Part shown: positions 8,830 through 15,890 of the stretch, piece by piece
Layout of the letters: every line of letters begins with the position of its first letter
Numbering within the stretch: position 1 is the stretch's first letter
Source of the DNA: Lachnospiraceae bacterium
GTDB taxonomy: Bacteria; Bacillota; Clostridia; Lachnospirales; Lachnospiraceae
Assembly: GCA_022845955.1 (NCBI GenBank)
Contig: AP025576.1
Location: 806,001 to 870,000 of the forward strand
Direction of reading: 5' to 3'
Length of the DNA stretch: 64,000 nt
The notes under the pieces: generated by a model
What the model was told of the DNA's origin: nothing
Database searches by the model: none
Seen by the model: the letters and a program-made list of their open reading frames with translations, nothing else
Program-made: the position numbers and the translations under genes

Positions 8830-9591
8830 GTGAAAGAGATTCTCACTATTTTTATGGATTACAGCGGAGATGGGATTTACCCGTTTCTTTTCCTGATAGC
8901 CCTTATTTATCTTTTGGTGACGGAAAAGGATATGAAAATACGCAGGGTGCTTCTGGAATCGTCTGTGGTGATCACGGTTCTGTTTTTCTTCCCGCTATTT
9001 AAGATGGTAATGGACAAGGTGGAGGAGGCGGGGACTTATTACCGGATCCTGTGGCTGCTGCCTATGACTGTAGTAATAGCTTATGCCGGGGTGAAGGTGA
9101 TAGGGCGGCATACCCGGATCGGTATGGCGGCCGTGGTGATCGTGCTTGTGCTGGGCGGGGAATATTTATATAAAAATATTCACATTACGCAGGCGGAGAA
9201 CCGGTATCATCTTCCTCAGTATATTATCACAATATGTGATCGGATCGGCCCGGAAGAGGGCGAAGAAAGGGTATGGGCAATCTTTCCGCCGGAATCGGTG
9301 CATTATGTGAGGCAGTATACGTCTGAGATCCAGATGCCGTATGGGCGGGAGATGCTGGTGGCAAGCTGGGAACATGTGGAGCATCCTATTTATGCATTGA
9401 TGAAAGCCGATATTATAAGAATTGATTTGCTTGCCGAATTGGCCGATGATTATAAATGCCAGTATATCATACTGAATAAGGCAAAACAGACAGAGGGAGA
9501 TCCGGGGGCATGCGGATTGGAGAAAATAGCTGAGGTCGGCGGATATGATGTGTACAGGAACAGCAGTGTGGAACTGAATGCATCTCCATAA
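8830..9591 (+). CDS. Membrane protein with C-terminal soluble domain, companion of the DUF6077-like gene
   Basis: 253 aa. The start is GTG 8830, with AAAGGA at 8815-8820; TGA at 8821-8823 closes the frame just upstream, so this is a separate gene and not a continuation of 7574. Four or five helices (about 10-125) include a TYYRILWLLPMTVVIAYAGVKVI segment. A soluble domain of about 120 residues follows, with a short alpha/beta pattern and the ending GGYDVYRNSSV. The TYYRILWLLP segment recurs, as I recall, at the end of longer DUF6077-type proteins, so the pair may be a split version of one such protein. Function unknown; probably surface-glycan related from its neighbours. Confidence 0.6.
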   Translation: MKEILTIFMDYSGDGIYPFLFLIALIYLLVTEKDMKIRRVLLESSVVITVLFFFPLFKMVMDKVEEAGTYYRILWLLPMTVVIAYAGVKVIGRHTRIGMAAVVIVLVLGGEYLYKNIHITQAENRYHLPQYIITICDRIGPEEGEERVWAIFPPESVHYVRQYTSEIQMPYGREMLVASWEHVEHPIYALMKADIIRIDLLAELADDYKCQYIILNKAKQTEGDPGACGLEKIAEVGGYDVYRNSSVELNASP

Positions 9592-9627
9592 ACGAAAATC
9601 AGATTTGTACGATACAAAAGAAAAAAG

Positions 9628-9654
9628 GTAACTGTGAAGGGACTGAACAGTTAT
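9628..9654. repeat. 27-nt dispersed palindrome, copy C
   Basis: GTAACTG and CAGTTAT flank a 13-nt centre ending ACTGAA, 22 nt before the next start codon. Confidence 0.65.
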
Positions 9655-9676
9655 AGATTTAGAAGGAAGGCTGCAA

Positions 9677-11224
9677 ATGTTAAAAAGATTCCATAGAAAA
9701 GAATATATCTGCCTGATCGCAGTTTTGTTCGTTTTTTTACTCATGTCACTGTATAAATTGACGGAAGCACCGTTATGGTATGACGAAATCGTGGAATTTT
9801 ATTATTCGAAGTACCTGACCGGCCCGATTCAGGGTGTGAGTGTTTATAATAGTTTATATGAGAGGCTGCAGTTTAACAGCTTTCAGCCGCCCTTATATAA
9901 TCTTATTATGTATGTCTGGCTTTTGTTCGGGGAGTCGGAATGGTGGTTCCGTTTCAGCGGCGTGGTCTTTGGATTTATAGGAATGCTTGGCCTTTATGCC
10001 TGTATGAAAATGATTACCAATTGGAAAACAGCAGTTCTTGCAGTTTTTGTCAGCTCTTTTATCTATGAATTGATGTATTATGTAAAAGAAGCGGCAGAGT
10101 ATAATTTTATGCTGATGCTGTTATATTGGCTCCTGTATTTCTATTTCCGGACATTAAGGGATTTAACACTTAAAAATGTGGGGCTGTTTACCGGCATTTC
10201 GGTGTTGCTGCTTTATACACAATATGGGGCGGTTTTGGCTATCCTGCCGTTGGCTGTTTGCCTGTTCATCAAAGCCTTCCGGCAGAAAAATAAACAGCTC
10301 TACGGAAAAATTGCTTTGATTTATGTGGTAACAGGAGCTGTGGCAGGTCTGCCTTTGTTTTTTTTCCTGTTCCGGATTCAGCTTCAATGGAATCAAAGCG
10401 TCAATTATTATACGGTAGCCTTTGAAAAGAACAATGTGATATATGATTTCTTTATGATGCTGCTGACAACGGCCCAGTGGCTGTTTACGGAGTCAAAAAC
10501 ACGTTTTACTGTCCTATTTGCCGTGGCCTTACTGCTTTGTGTTATATTTGCGGTTCTTTGTATGATTAAAAGAAAAAAGCAGGAGTTTACATATTTCCTT
10601 CTTAGCTGTGCCGCCGGCTGGATCATTTATTATATAATCGTCCGTTCGGGCCTGTACGCATATGGTGACTTCGGTAACCGGTACAGCTTGTATTTGCTGC
10701 CGGTATGGTTCGTAGCTGTATTTTATGTAGTATACGAAGCTCTTCAGCTGATTGCCTCCTGGGAAATTCCTTATAAAAAGGCGGCTTTGATTGCGGCAAG
10801 ATGCCTTCTACTTTTAACAGCGGCGGGATATTGTGTATATGGCTTCTATAGGATTGATCTTCATTGGGCAAAAAGCAATACAAGAAGTGTGGTTGATTTA
10901 TGGTATGAGGAAAAAGGATATGATATGCCCACCTATGTAATATTCGGGGAAGCGCCGAGCTTTACGTATTATCTTACTCATGATGACCGTTTTAAGCAGG
11001 AATATATGGATAATATCACTTTTGAATATGAGAATAAAGAAACGAAATTAAATGCAGAGGAGTATTGGGATTACTTTGCGGATAAATACCAGGGACAGCC
11101 TCCCAAAGAGTTTTATTTGTCTATTGGGCATGATAATTCATTGACGGAAAGCTTAGAACAGAATGGTTATACGTTGGAAACGGAATATGTAACGAATACC
11201 ATATTATATCATGTATATCAATGA
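9677..11224 (+). CDS. GT39/ArnT-like GT-C glycosyltransferase
   Basis: 515 aa, start ATG 9677 with AGAAGGAAGG at 9660-9669. After helix 1, the first extracytoplasmic loop contains LTEAPLWYDEIVEFYYSKYL and then FQPPLYNLIMYVW. The Asp-Glu pair and the PPLY motif are the hallmark of PMT/ArnT-type enzymes that use polyprenyl-phosphate sugars. About eleven helices are followed by a C-terminal soluble domain of about 120 residues. Predicted to add a side-chain sugar to a glycan on the outer face of the membrane. No donor-making polyprenyl-phosphate GT2 is clearly present in the window. A terminator follows directly. Confidence 0.75.
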   Translation: MLKRFHRKEYICLIAVLFVFLLMSLYKLTEAPLWYDEIVEFYYSKYLTGPIQGVSVYNSLYERLQFNSFQPPLYNLIMYVWLLFGESEWWFRFSGVVFGFIGMLGLYACMKMITNWKTAVLAVFVSSFIYELMYYVKEAAEYNFMLMLLYWLLYFYFRTLRDLTLKNVGLFTGISVLLLYTQYGAVLAILPLAVCLFIKAFRQKNKQLYGKIALIYVVTGAVAGLPLFFFLFRIQLQWNQSVNYYTVAFEKNNVIYDFFMMLLTTAQWLFTESKTRFTVLFAVALLLCVIFAVLCMIKRKKQEFTYFLLSCAAGWIIYYIIVRSGLYAYGDFGNRYSLYLLPVWFVAVFYVVYEALQLIASWEIPYKKAALIAARCLLLLTAAGYCVYGFYRIDLHWAKSNTRSVVDLWYEEKGYDMPTYVIFGEAPSFTYYLTHDDRFKQEYMDNITFEYENKETKLNAEEYWDYFADKYQGQPPKEFYLSIGHDNSLTESLEQNGYTLETEYVTNTILYHVYQ

Positions 11225-11238
11225 TATTGGCTTATTAT

Positions 11239-11280
11239 AAAAGGCTTTGACCAGCCTGATTTGACTGGTCAAAGCCTTTT
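11239..11280. terminator. Bidirectional terminator between convergent genes
   Basis: A perfect 16-bp stem (AAAAGGCTTTGACCAG, 11239-11254; complement 11265-11280) with A/T ends on both sides serves both the GT39-like gene and the minus-strand SGNH gene. Confidence 0.9.
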
Positions 11281-11282
11281 CT

Positions 11283-12428
11283 TTATTCTTTGCCTACATT
11301 AAAAATTTCCCGTGCAAACCGATCAGCCACCCGTTCCCGTCCCTGTTTATTCAGATGATACCCGTCGGTCAGACATGTTTCCGCATCGTCCTCATTCACC
11401 GTACCATAGTAGTGATCCAGAACACTGACGCCGTTCCCCATCGCCACATCGATTTCATGAAGAACATAATCGGGAAGCACGCCGTTCCCGAAATCTTCCG
11501 TATCCCCGTTTATCAGCTTGCCGTCACTGTCTTCAAACTGTCCGAAGGCAGGTGTCATAACCACCAGCCGGATATAAGGATAGGTCTGCTGTATCTGCTG
11601 CAGGGAGGCGTTCAGGGCTCCGTCCCAGGTCAGCAGATTGATGTCATTGTTTTCGTCCATAACAGGCCGCTTATCCTTATAGTCGTTCAGATCATACATG
11701 ATTACGATCATATCCACCTTGGAGAAATCCACGCTTTTTAATGTTTCCAGGGCTTCCTCATACGTCTTGTCTTTTTCGGAAAGCAGGCCGGCCGCATGCT
11801 CCATGAGATCGTAGCTGTTCCCGCAGAGGGAGGCGGTTACCAGATACAGGCTCAGGGCATCCAGAGGATAGCTGTCGGAATATTCGGTATTTTTCATGGA
11901 TAGATAGGTGTCGGGAAATGCACAGTTATAAACGGTTGCCTCACATTTTTCCGCGATCCTTTCGGCCAGCCCGTCTTTTCCCCGTTCGTCGGAGAAGGGG
12001 TTGTTGCCCAATGCGACAATGGTGGTAACGCCATCGTCTTCTCTGCCCGCGAGAAGCTCGGGATCCAACGGCTGGATATAATCCAGGGCTTCGGTATCAA
12101 ACTCGGAAGAAATATTGTTGGGGTCGTAGCCTGAGTCCTTGCCGATATTCCAGATAATCAGCTTTGCTGCGGCCACGATAACCATTACGATAAGGACGGC
12201 CGCAATAATATAGTGAATGTATTGCTCCGGTCCGGCTTTCCTGCGTCTGCCTGATTTGCGGCGGGATGCGCTGTGTCCGGCACCCGGTTTATGGGGGGCG
12301 GTACGTTTGCGGGATGGCTTCTGCGTTCCGGTATTGCCGCCCGTGCGGGAAGGCGTTATATCATCATCCTCCAGGGACAGAAATTCTTCCTGTCCGTCAG
12401 GCTGTCCGATTTTGTTTTTGTCAGTCAT
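11283..12428 (-). CDS. Membrane-anchored SGNH/GDSL-like hydrolase
   Basis: 381 aa. The start ATG ends at 12428, preceded by AAGGAGG. A charged cytoplasmic region of about 70 residues precedes one helix (about 71-92). The extracytoplasmic part has VALGNNPFSDERG, a block-I-like segment with Asn where the nucleophilic Ser is expected, KVDMIVIMYDLNDYKD in the middle, and TDGYHLNKQGRERVADRFA near the C-terminus, which is the Asp-x-x-His block V. SGNH proteins of this layout de-acylate or acylate wall glycans. The missing obvious Ser makes catalysis uncertain. It stands alone on the minus strand and ends at a shared terminator. Confidence 0.75.
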   Translation of the reverse strand: MTDKNKIGQPDGQEEFLSLEDDDITPSRTGGNTGTQKPSRKRTAPHKPGAGHSASRRKSGRRRKAGPEQYIHYIIAAVLIVMVIVAAAKLIIWNIGKDSGYDPNNISSEFDTEALDYIQPLDPELLAGREDDGVTTIVALGNNPFSDERGKDGLAERIAEKCEATVYNCAFPDTYLSMKNTEYSDSYPLDALSLYLVTASLCGNSYDLMEHAAGLLSEKDKTYEEALETLKSVDFSKVDMIVIMYDLNDYKDKRPVMDENNDINLLTWDGALNASLQQIQQTYPYIRLVVMTPAFGQFEDSDGKLINGDTEDFGNGVLPDYVLHEIDVAMGNGVSVLDHYYGTVNEDDAETCLTDGYHLNKQGRERVADRFAREIFNVGKE

Positions 12429-12477
12429 AGTCTACCTCCTTACCGTCCTATAGTACCATTATGGGCGGAGTGTGTCT

Positions 12478-12505
12478 ATCTTATAAGAAATTTTTAATAA
12501 ATTCC
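12478..12505. repeat. Target-site duplication, left copy
   Basis: 28 nt starting ATCTTATAAG and ending AAATTCC, identical to 14361-14388. A 27-nt duplication is known for IS1202; the extra base may be chance or part of the element end. Confidence 0.9.
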
Positions 12506-12606
12506 TATGAACCATTTATGATAATGTCCTTATATACCCCAAGCGAAAATGTCCCAACTATGGTATACTAACTCCTGCTTATTTATTACGACAGGAGGAA
12601 TTTATT

Positions 12607-14016
12607 ATTAGAAAGGTTATACTTACAATGGATGAACTGAAGAAATATGAAGTGATCAAAGGCCTGGCTGATCACCCTCAGCCTAACAAAGAAAGAGCTG
12701 CACTTACACTGGGGTGCACAATCAGGCACATCAACCGTATGCTCGCCGGATACAAAACATATGGAAAAGTATACTTCGTACATGGAAACAAAGGACGTCA
12801 ACCAGCCAATACCATTCAAAATGACGTAAAGATTACTATTATTGATCTTTACCGCAGTAAATACTATGATGCCAACTTTACACACTTTACAGAATTACTT
12901 GACAGGCACGAAGGTATTTCTCTGTCTGTCTCCTCAGTTTCTAAAATTTTAGAATCAGAATACATTCTCTCACCTAAGGTCACTCGTGCAAAACACAAAC
13001 GTATCATAAAACATTTGAAGGATTTAAAGAAAGCTGCCAAAACACAAACGGAAGCTGATGCCATCCAAACCAATCTTGTAGCTGCCCAAGATGCCCATAC
13101 CAGACGTCCCAGAGCCGCCTACTTTGGAGAACTGCTTCAGATGGATGCGACTTCATATGAATGGATTCCTGGTAGCATTTGGCACCTTCATCTTGCTATT
13201 GATGATGCCACTGGCAGAATTGTTGGTGCATGGTTCGATACACAGGAAACTCTGAATGGTTACTACCATGTATTCCAACAGATTTTGACCGATTACGGCA
13301 TTCCTTATAAGTTCTTTACTGATCGCCGTACTGTGTTTACCTATAAAAAGAAAAATTCCCCATCTCTCGATGAGGATACCTATACACAGTTTGCCTATGC
13401 CTGCCACCAGCTTGGTGTTGAATTAGAATCCAGCAGTATTCCACAGGCAAAAGGCCGTGTAGAACGTTTCAATCAAACTTTACAGTCGAGACTCCCAATT
13501 GAGTTAAGACTCGCGGGAATCACGACCATAGAAGCTGCTAACGAATTCCTCAACCTCCAAGTAAAAGAATTCAATGCGAAGTTTTCACTTCCTTTCAATA
13601 CTATCAAATCTGTGTTTGAAGAGCAACCCTCAAACGAAAAAATAAATCTTACACTGGCAACTTTGTGTGAAAGAACTGTCGATACCGGACACTGTCTCAG
13701 ACACAGTAACAGCTACTATAAGATGCTTGATAAGAACGGTCTGCAGGTACATTACCGGAAAGGAACCAGGACCATGTTTATCCAGGCTTTTGATGGCAAA
13801 AAGTATTGTTGTGTCAATGATGCCGATATCTATGCATTGGAAGCTATTCCTGAACACGAAGCCAAATCCAAAAATTTAGATTTAGACTACAAAGAGCCAA
13901 AACCGAAAAAGAAATACATTCCTCCAATGAATCATCCCTGGCGAAAATCTATCTTTCATAAGTTCGTCCAAAAACAGGAACACCATTGGGACGACGAAGA
14001 AAAAGCATCTGCATAA
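12607..14016 (+). CDS. IS1202/ISNCY-family DDE transposase
   Basis: Order: N-terminal helix-turn-helix (ERAALTLGCTIRHINRMLAG), then an rve-type catalytic core. The core shows GELLQMDATSYEW (first Asp), HLHLAIDDATGRIVG, KFFTDRRTVF (second Asp) and SIPQAKGRVERFNQTLQSR (Glu), then a C-terminal beta domain and a basic tail. The first ATG is 12628, but AGGAGG at 12593-12598 is 29 nt before it. The frame stays open upstream, and an ATT at 12607, 8 nt from AGGAGG, would start M-R-K-V-I-L-T-M-D-E, the N-terminus I remember for homologues. I therefore place the start at the ATT codon. The gene appears intact. Confidence 0.85.
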   Translation: MRKVILTMDELKKYEVIKGLADHPQPNKERAALTLGCTIRHINRMLAGYKTYGKVYFVHGNKGRQPANTIQNDVKITIIDLYRSKYYDANFTHFTELLDRHEGISLSVSSVSKILESEYILSPKVTRAKHKRIIKHLKDLKKAAKTQTEADAIQTNLVAAQDAHTRRPRAAYFGELLQMDATSYEWIPGSIWHLHLAIDDATGRIVGAWFDTQETLNGYYHVFQQILTDYGIPYKFFTDRRTVFTYKKKNSPSLDEDTYTQFAYACHQLGVELESSSIPQAKGRVERFNQTLQSRLPIELRLAGITTIEAANEFLNLQVKEFNAKFSLPFNTIKSVFEEQPSNEKINLTLATLCERTVDTGHCLRHSNSYYKMLDKNGLQVHYRKGTRTMFIQAFDGKKYCCVNDADIYALEAIPEHEAKSKNLDLDYKEPKPKKKYIPPMNHPWRKSIFHKFVQKQEHHWDDEEKASA

Positions 14017-14360
14017 TAATCGAAGCGGAATCGTTGTCAAGTGAACCGTGGAATAATGGGGCAAAGTCCCTTTATACCGGGAAAGTTTTTGACAAAAGAT
14101 TCACGGATTACCCTCATGACCAGGAAAGGAACTTTGTTCCTTTCCCTGCCTTCCCGGCGAGGGTTAATGGGTCAAGGGACTAGTCCCCTGCAGGTACATA
14201 GGGCAGAGCCCTATGCCCCGGAGGGTGTACTTGTGGTATCAAAAAATAATAATCAATCCAACAGTCTTTATAGACCATGCTTTATTTTGTTTTAAAAAGC
14301 CCCAGCAATTACCGGGGCTAATGTTTCACTTATTTTGGGACATTTTCAAAAACGCTTGAC
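14017..14360. other. Non-coding palindrome-rich 3' segment of the IS
   Basis: No gene is supported here. Perfect hairpins: GGAAAGGAAC/GTTCCTTTCC with a TTT loop (14124-14146), GGGACTAGTCCC (near 14175), and CATAGGGC/GCCCTATG with an AGA loop (near 14199-14217). A terminator-like AGCCCC/GGGGCT stem lies near 14299-14320. ORFs through this part look like chance openings. Confidence 0.6.
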
Positions 14361-14388
14361 ATCTTATAAGAAATTTTTAATAAATTCC
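14361..14388. repeat. Target-site duplication, right copy
   Basis: Identical over 28 nt to 12478-12505. Confidence 0.9.
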
Positions 14389-14472
14389 GGGTGTGTCGGC
14401 ATATGCAAAGCTCAGCAAACCTGTTATAATCACACAGGAACAAGGAATTTATCAGACAGAGGAACAACAGAT

Positions 14473-14847
14473 ATGAAAAAGAAAATAACGGTGAAAGATA
14501 TTTTGCTTCTGCAGGCCGTAATAGCGATCTATACGCTTTCCACGGTTATGGCTAAAATGGCCGGAGGCCAGCCGCTTTTCTCGGCCGGTTTTTTTGGATT
14601 TTATGGAGCGGAACTTCTGATACTCGGGGTTTATGCCCTTCTTTGGCAGCAGATGATTAAGAAGTTCGAGCTGTCCGTTGCTTATACAAACCGGGCTATG
14701 GCGTTGCTATGGTCTTTGCTATGGGCAGTGATTATTTTTAAAGACAATATAACCATAAAGAATGTGATCGGTGTTGCCCTGGTTATTGCAGGGACGCTCA
14801 TTGTAAACGGCGGACATAAAGAGGAAGGGGTAACCCATGAAGAGTAG
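14473..14847 (+). CDS. Small EamA/ArnE-like membrane protein, first subunit of a pair
   Basis: 124 aa from ATG 14473 (AGAGGAA at 14458-14464); the longer frame upstream runs into IS sequence and is not used. Four helices; the second half NRAMALLWSLLWAVIIFKDNITIKNVIGVALVIAGTLIV matches the half-size DMT/EamA pattern. It overlaps the next gene by 11 nt. Paired small EamA proteins such as ArnE/ArnF flip undecaprenyl-phosphate-linked sugars outward. In this setting, next to GT-C enzymes that need such donors, a lipid-linked sugar flippase is more likely than a drug exporter, but sequence alone does not decide. Confidence 0.7.
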   Translation: MKKKITVKDILLLQAVIAIYTLSTVMAKMAGGQPLFSAGFFGFYGAELLILGVYALLWQQMIKKFELSVAYTNRAMALLWSLLWAVIIFKDNITIKNVIGVALVIAGTLIVNGGHKEEGVTHEE

Positions 14848-15178
14848 TATGTATTACCTTTTGCTTTTTGCCGGTGTCCTTGCGGCATCCTTTTCCCAGG
14901 TGCTTTTGAAAAAGGCGGCCGGAAAGCAGCATAAATCCTTTCTCAGGGAATATCTGAATCCCTGGGTAATCGGCGGATATATGCTGCTTTTAGGATCCAC
15001 GGTATTGAATATCAGCGGTTTGAGAGGGCTGTCTTTTATGAATGGGCCTGTGATGGAATCCTTTGGTTATGTGCTTGTCCTGTTCCTGAGCCGCTTTTTC
15101 TTCGGAGAGAAAATTACGATACGGAAACTTGCAGGCGTGGGCTGTATTCTGGCAGGCGTGCTTGTTTATTATCTGTAG
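14837..15178 (+). CDS. Small EamA/ArnF-like membrane protein, second subunit
   Basis: 113 aa, four helices. MYYLLLFAGVLAASFSQVLLKKA opens as in EmrE/ArnF-type proteins, and FGEKITIRKLAGVGCILAGVLVYYL closes with the conserved G-x-x-L-I-x-x-G-V helix. It starts within the end of the preceding gene (11-nt overlap), so the two are translationally coupled and probably form a heterodimer. Its last 65 nt are also the 3' end of the minus-strand zinc-ribbon gene. Confidence 0.75.
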   Translation: MKSSMYYLLLFAGVLAASFSQVLLKKAAGKQHKSFLREYLNPWVIGGYMLLLGSTVLNISGLRGLSFMNGPVMESFGYVLVLFLSRFFFGEKITIRKLAGVGCILAGVLVYYL

Positions 15179-15470
15179 AAGCTAAGGAAGGTGCAGGCGC
15201 AGCGGTTCCTGCATTGTCCCCGGCGGCCGGCAGGTTCTTGAACCATTTGCTGTACCGGTGCATCCGGTATTCTACAGAAAGCTCCTTCAGACCTTTTTCG
15301 TCCGCGCATTTTTCCTTCAGCAGGCCGCGTTCGGTTTTGCTCAGATTCACGTATTTCATATAAGAAATACCAAGTTCCGTCAATTTTCCGCTGCAGGCCG
15401 GACAGTACACCTTGTGTCCATTCAGGATATGGATACGACGGCAATATTTACAATAATGGATATACATCAT
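15114..15470 (-). CDS. Small zinc-ribbon-like protein of unknown function
   Basis: 118 aa. Two CxxC pairs, YCKYC at residues 7-10 and YCPAC at about 23-26, form a rubredoxin/zinc-ribbon-like knuckle near the N-terminus. A helical stretch with a YRMHRYSKWFKNLP motif follows, then an Ala/Pro-rich tail. GGAGTG precedes the ATG start at 15470. The 3' end overlaps the convergent EamA gene by 65 nt, so the last 20 or so residues may be variable. I recall similar small proteins in Lachnospiraceae but no function. Confidence 0.7.
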   Translation of the reverse strand: MMYIHYCKYCRRIHILNGHKVYCPACSGKLTELGISYMKYVNLSKTERGLLKEKCADEKGLKELSVEYRMHRYSKWFKNLPAAGDNAGTAAPAPSLASTDNKQARLPEYSPRLQVSVS

Positions 15471-15497
15471 GACGAATCACTCCTTTTCTTCTTTCTT

Positions 15498-15528
15498 GGC
15501 AACGGTCCAGCTTGTCTGAACCGTTACC
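15498..15528. repeat. TTCAGACA-type hairpin repeat, copy 1
   Basis: AACGGTCCAG pairs with CTGAACCGTT across a CTTGT loop (9 of 10 bp). Related to the hairpins at 19732 and 21793. It lies 28 nt upstream of the minus-strand zinc-ribbon gene. Confidence 0.5.
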
Positions 15529-15718
15529 TTTCTATCTCATTCTGTCATATTCTGCCAAATCACGCAACGTAAAGCGTTCGACAAAAAAGGGCGGTTTCTG
15601 CAGACCTGCGCACGGTTTTGGCAGTTATGACGCGGAAGGCTGCTGCGGAATTTGGCCGGAATATGGGAAAATTAAGAGAATATTAAGGAAGTAATTGCTG
15701 GAAATAGAGGGCGTAAGG

Positions 15719-15748
15719 TTGAAGGCCGGTGAAGGGATGTGGTATACT
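15719..15748 (+). promoter_or_regulatory. Predicted promoter of the GH25 gene
   Basis: TTGAAG at 15719-15724 and TATACT at 15743-15748 with an 18-nt spacer. Confidence 0.5.
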
Positions 15749-15890
15749 GTTCCTGCGGGAAAATGCCTGCTATATGGCTGGTTTGCAAGAGGTTTTCCGC
15801 TATTTTGGGTTGCTGAGGTAAGAAAAAGATTGCGGTGATTTCTGGTGCATCTGAAAGAAATCATGGCAAAGAAAGTAATGGAGAATTCAT

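Larger units (their letters stand above)
12506..14360 (+). mobile_element. IS1202/ISNCY-type insertion sequence, about 1855 bp, complete
   Basis: Bounded by the direct repeats at 12478 and 14361. The left end TATGAACC...AATGTCC (12506-12529) pairs with the complement of the right end GGACATT...GCTTGAC (14337-14360) at 17 of 24 positions, so it has imperfect terminal inverted repeats of IS1202 size. It carries one transposase gene and a 340-bp non-coding 3' segment full of palindromes. Its target is the spacer between the divergent SGNH gene and the small EamA pair. It may have separated the EamA pair from an upstream promoter, although TATAAT at 14424-14429 remains next to that gene. Confidence 0.9.
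15471..15890. other. 420-bp intergenic region upstream of the giant lysozyme
   Basis: It contains the hairpin repeat at 15498-15528 and a promoter at 15719-15748. I see no supported gene; short ORFs here lack ribosome sites. Confidence 0.6.

Noticed and set aside
13986..14295. Two small ORFs after the transposase
   Set aside because: They translate the palindrome-rich segment and overlap the transposase end without ribosome sites.
8646..14360. MITE as a derivative of the IS at 12.5 kb
   Set aside because: Different terminal sequences and different target duplications (TA versus 27-28 bp).
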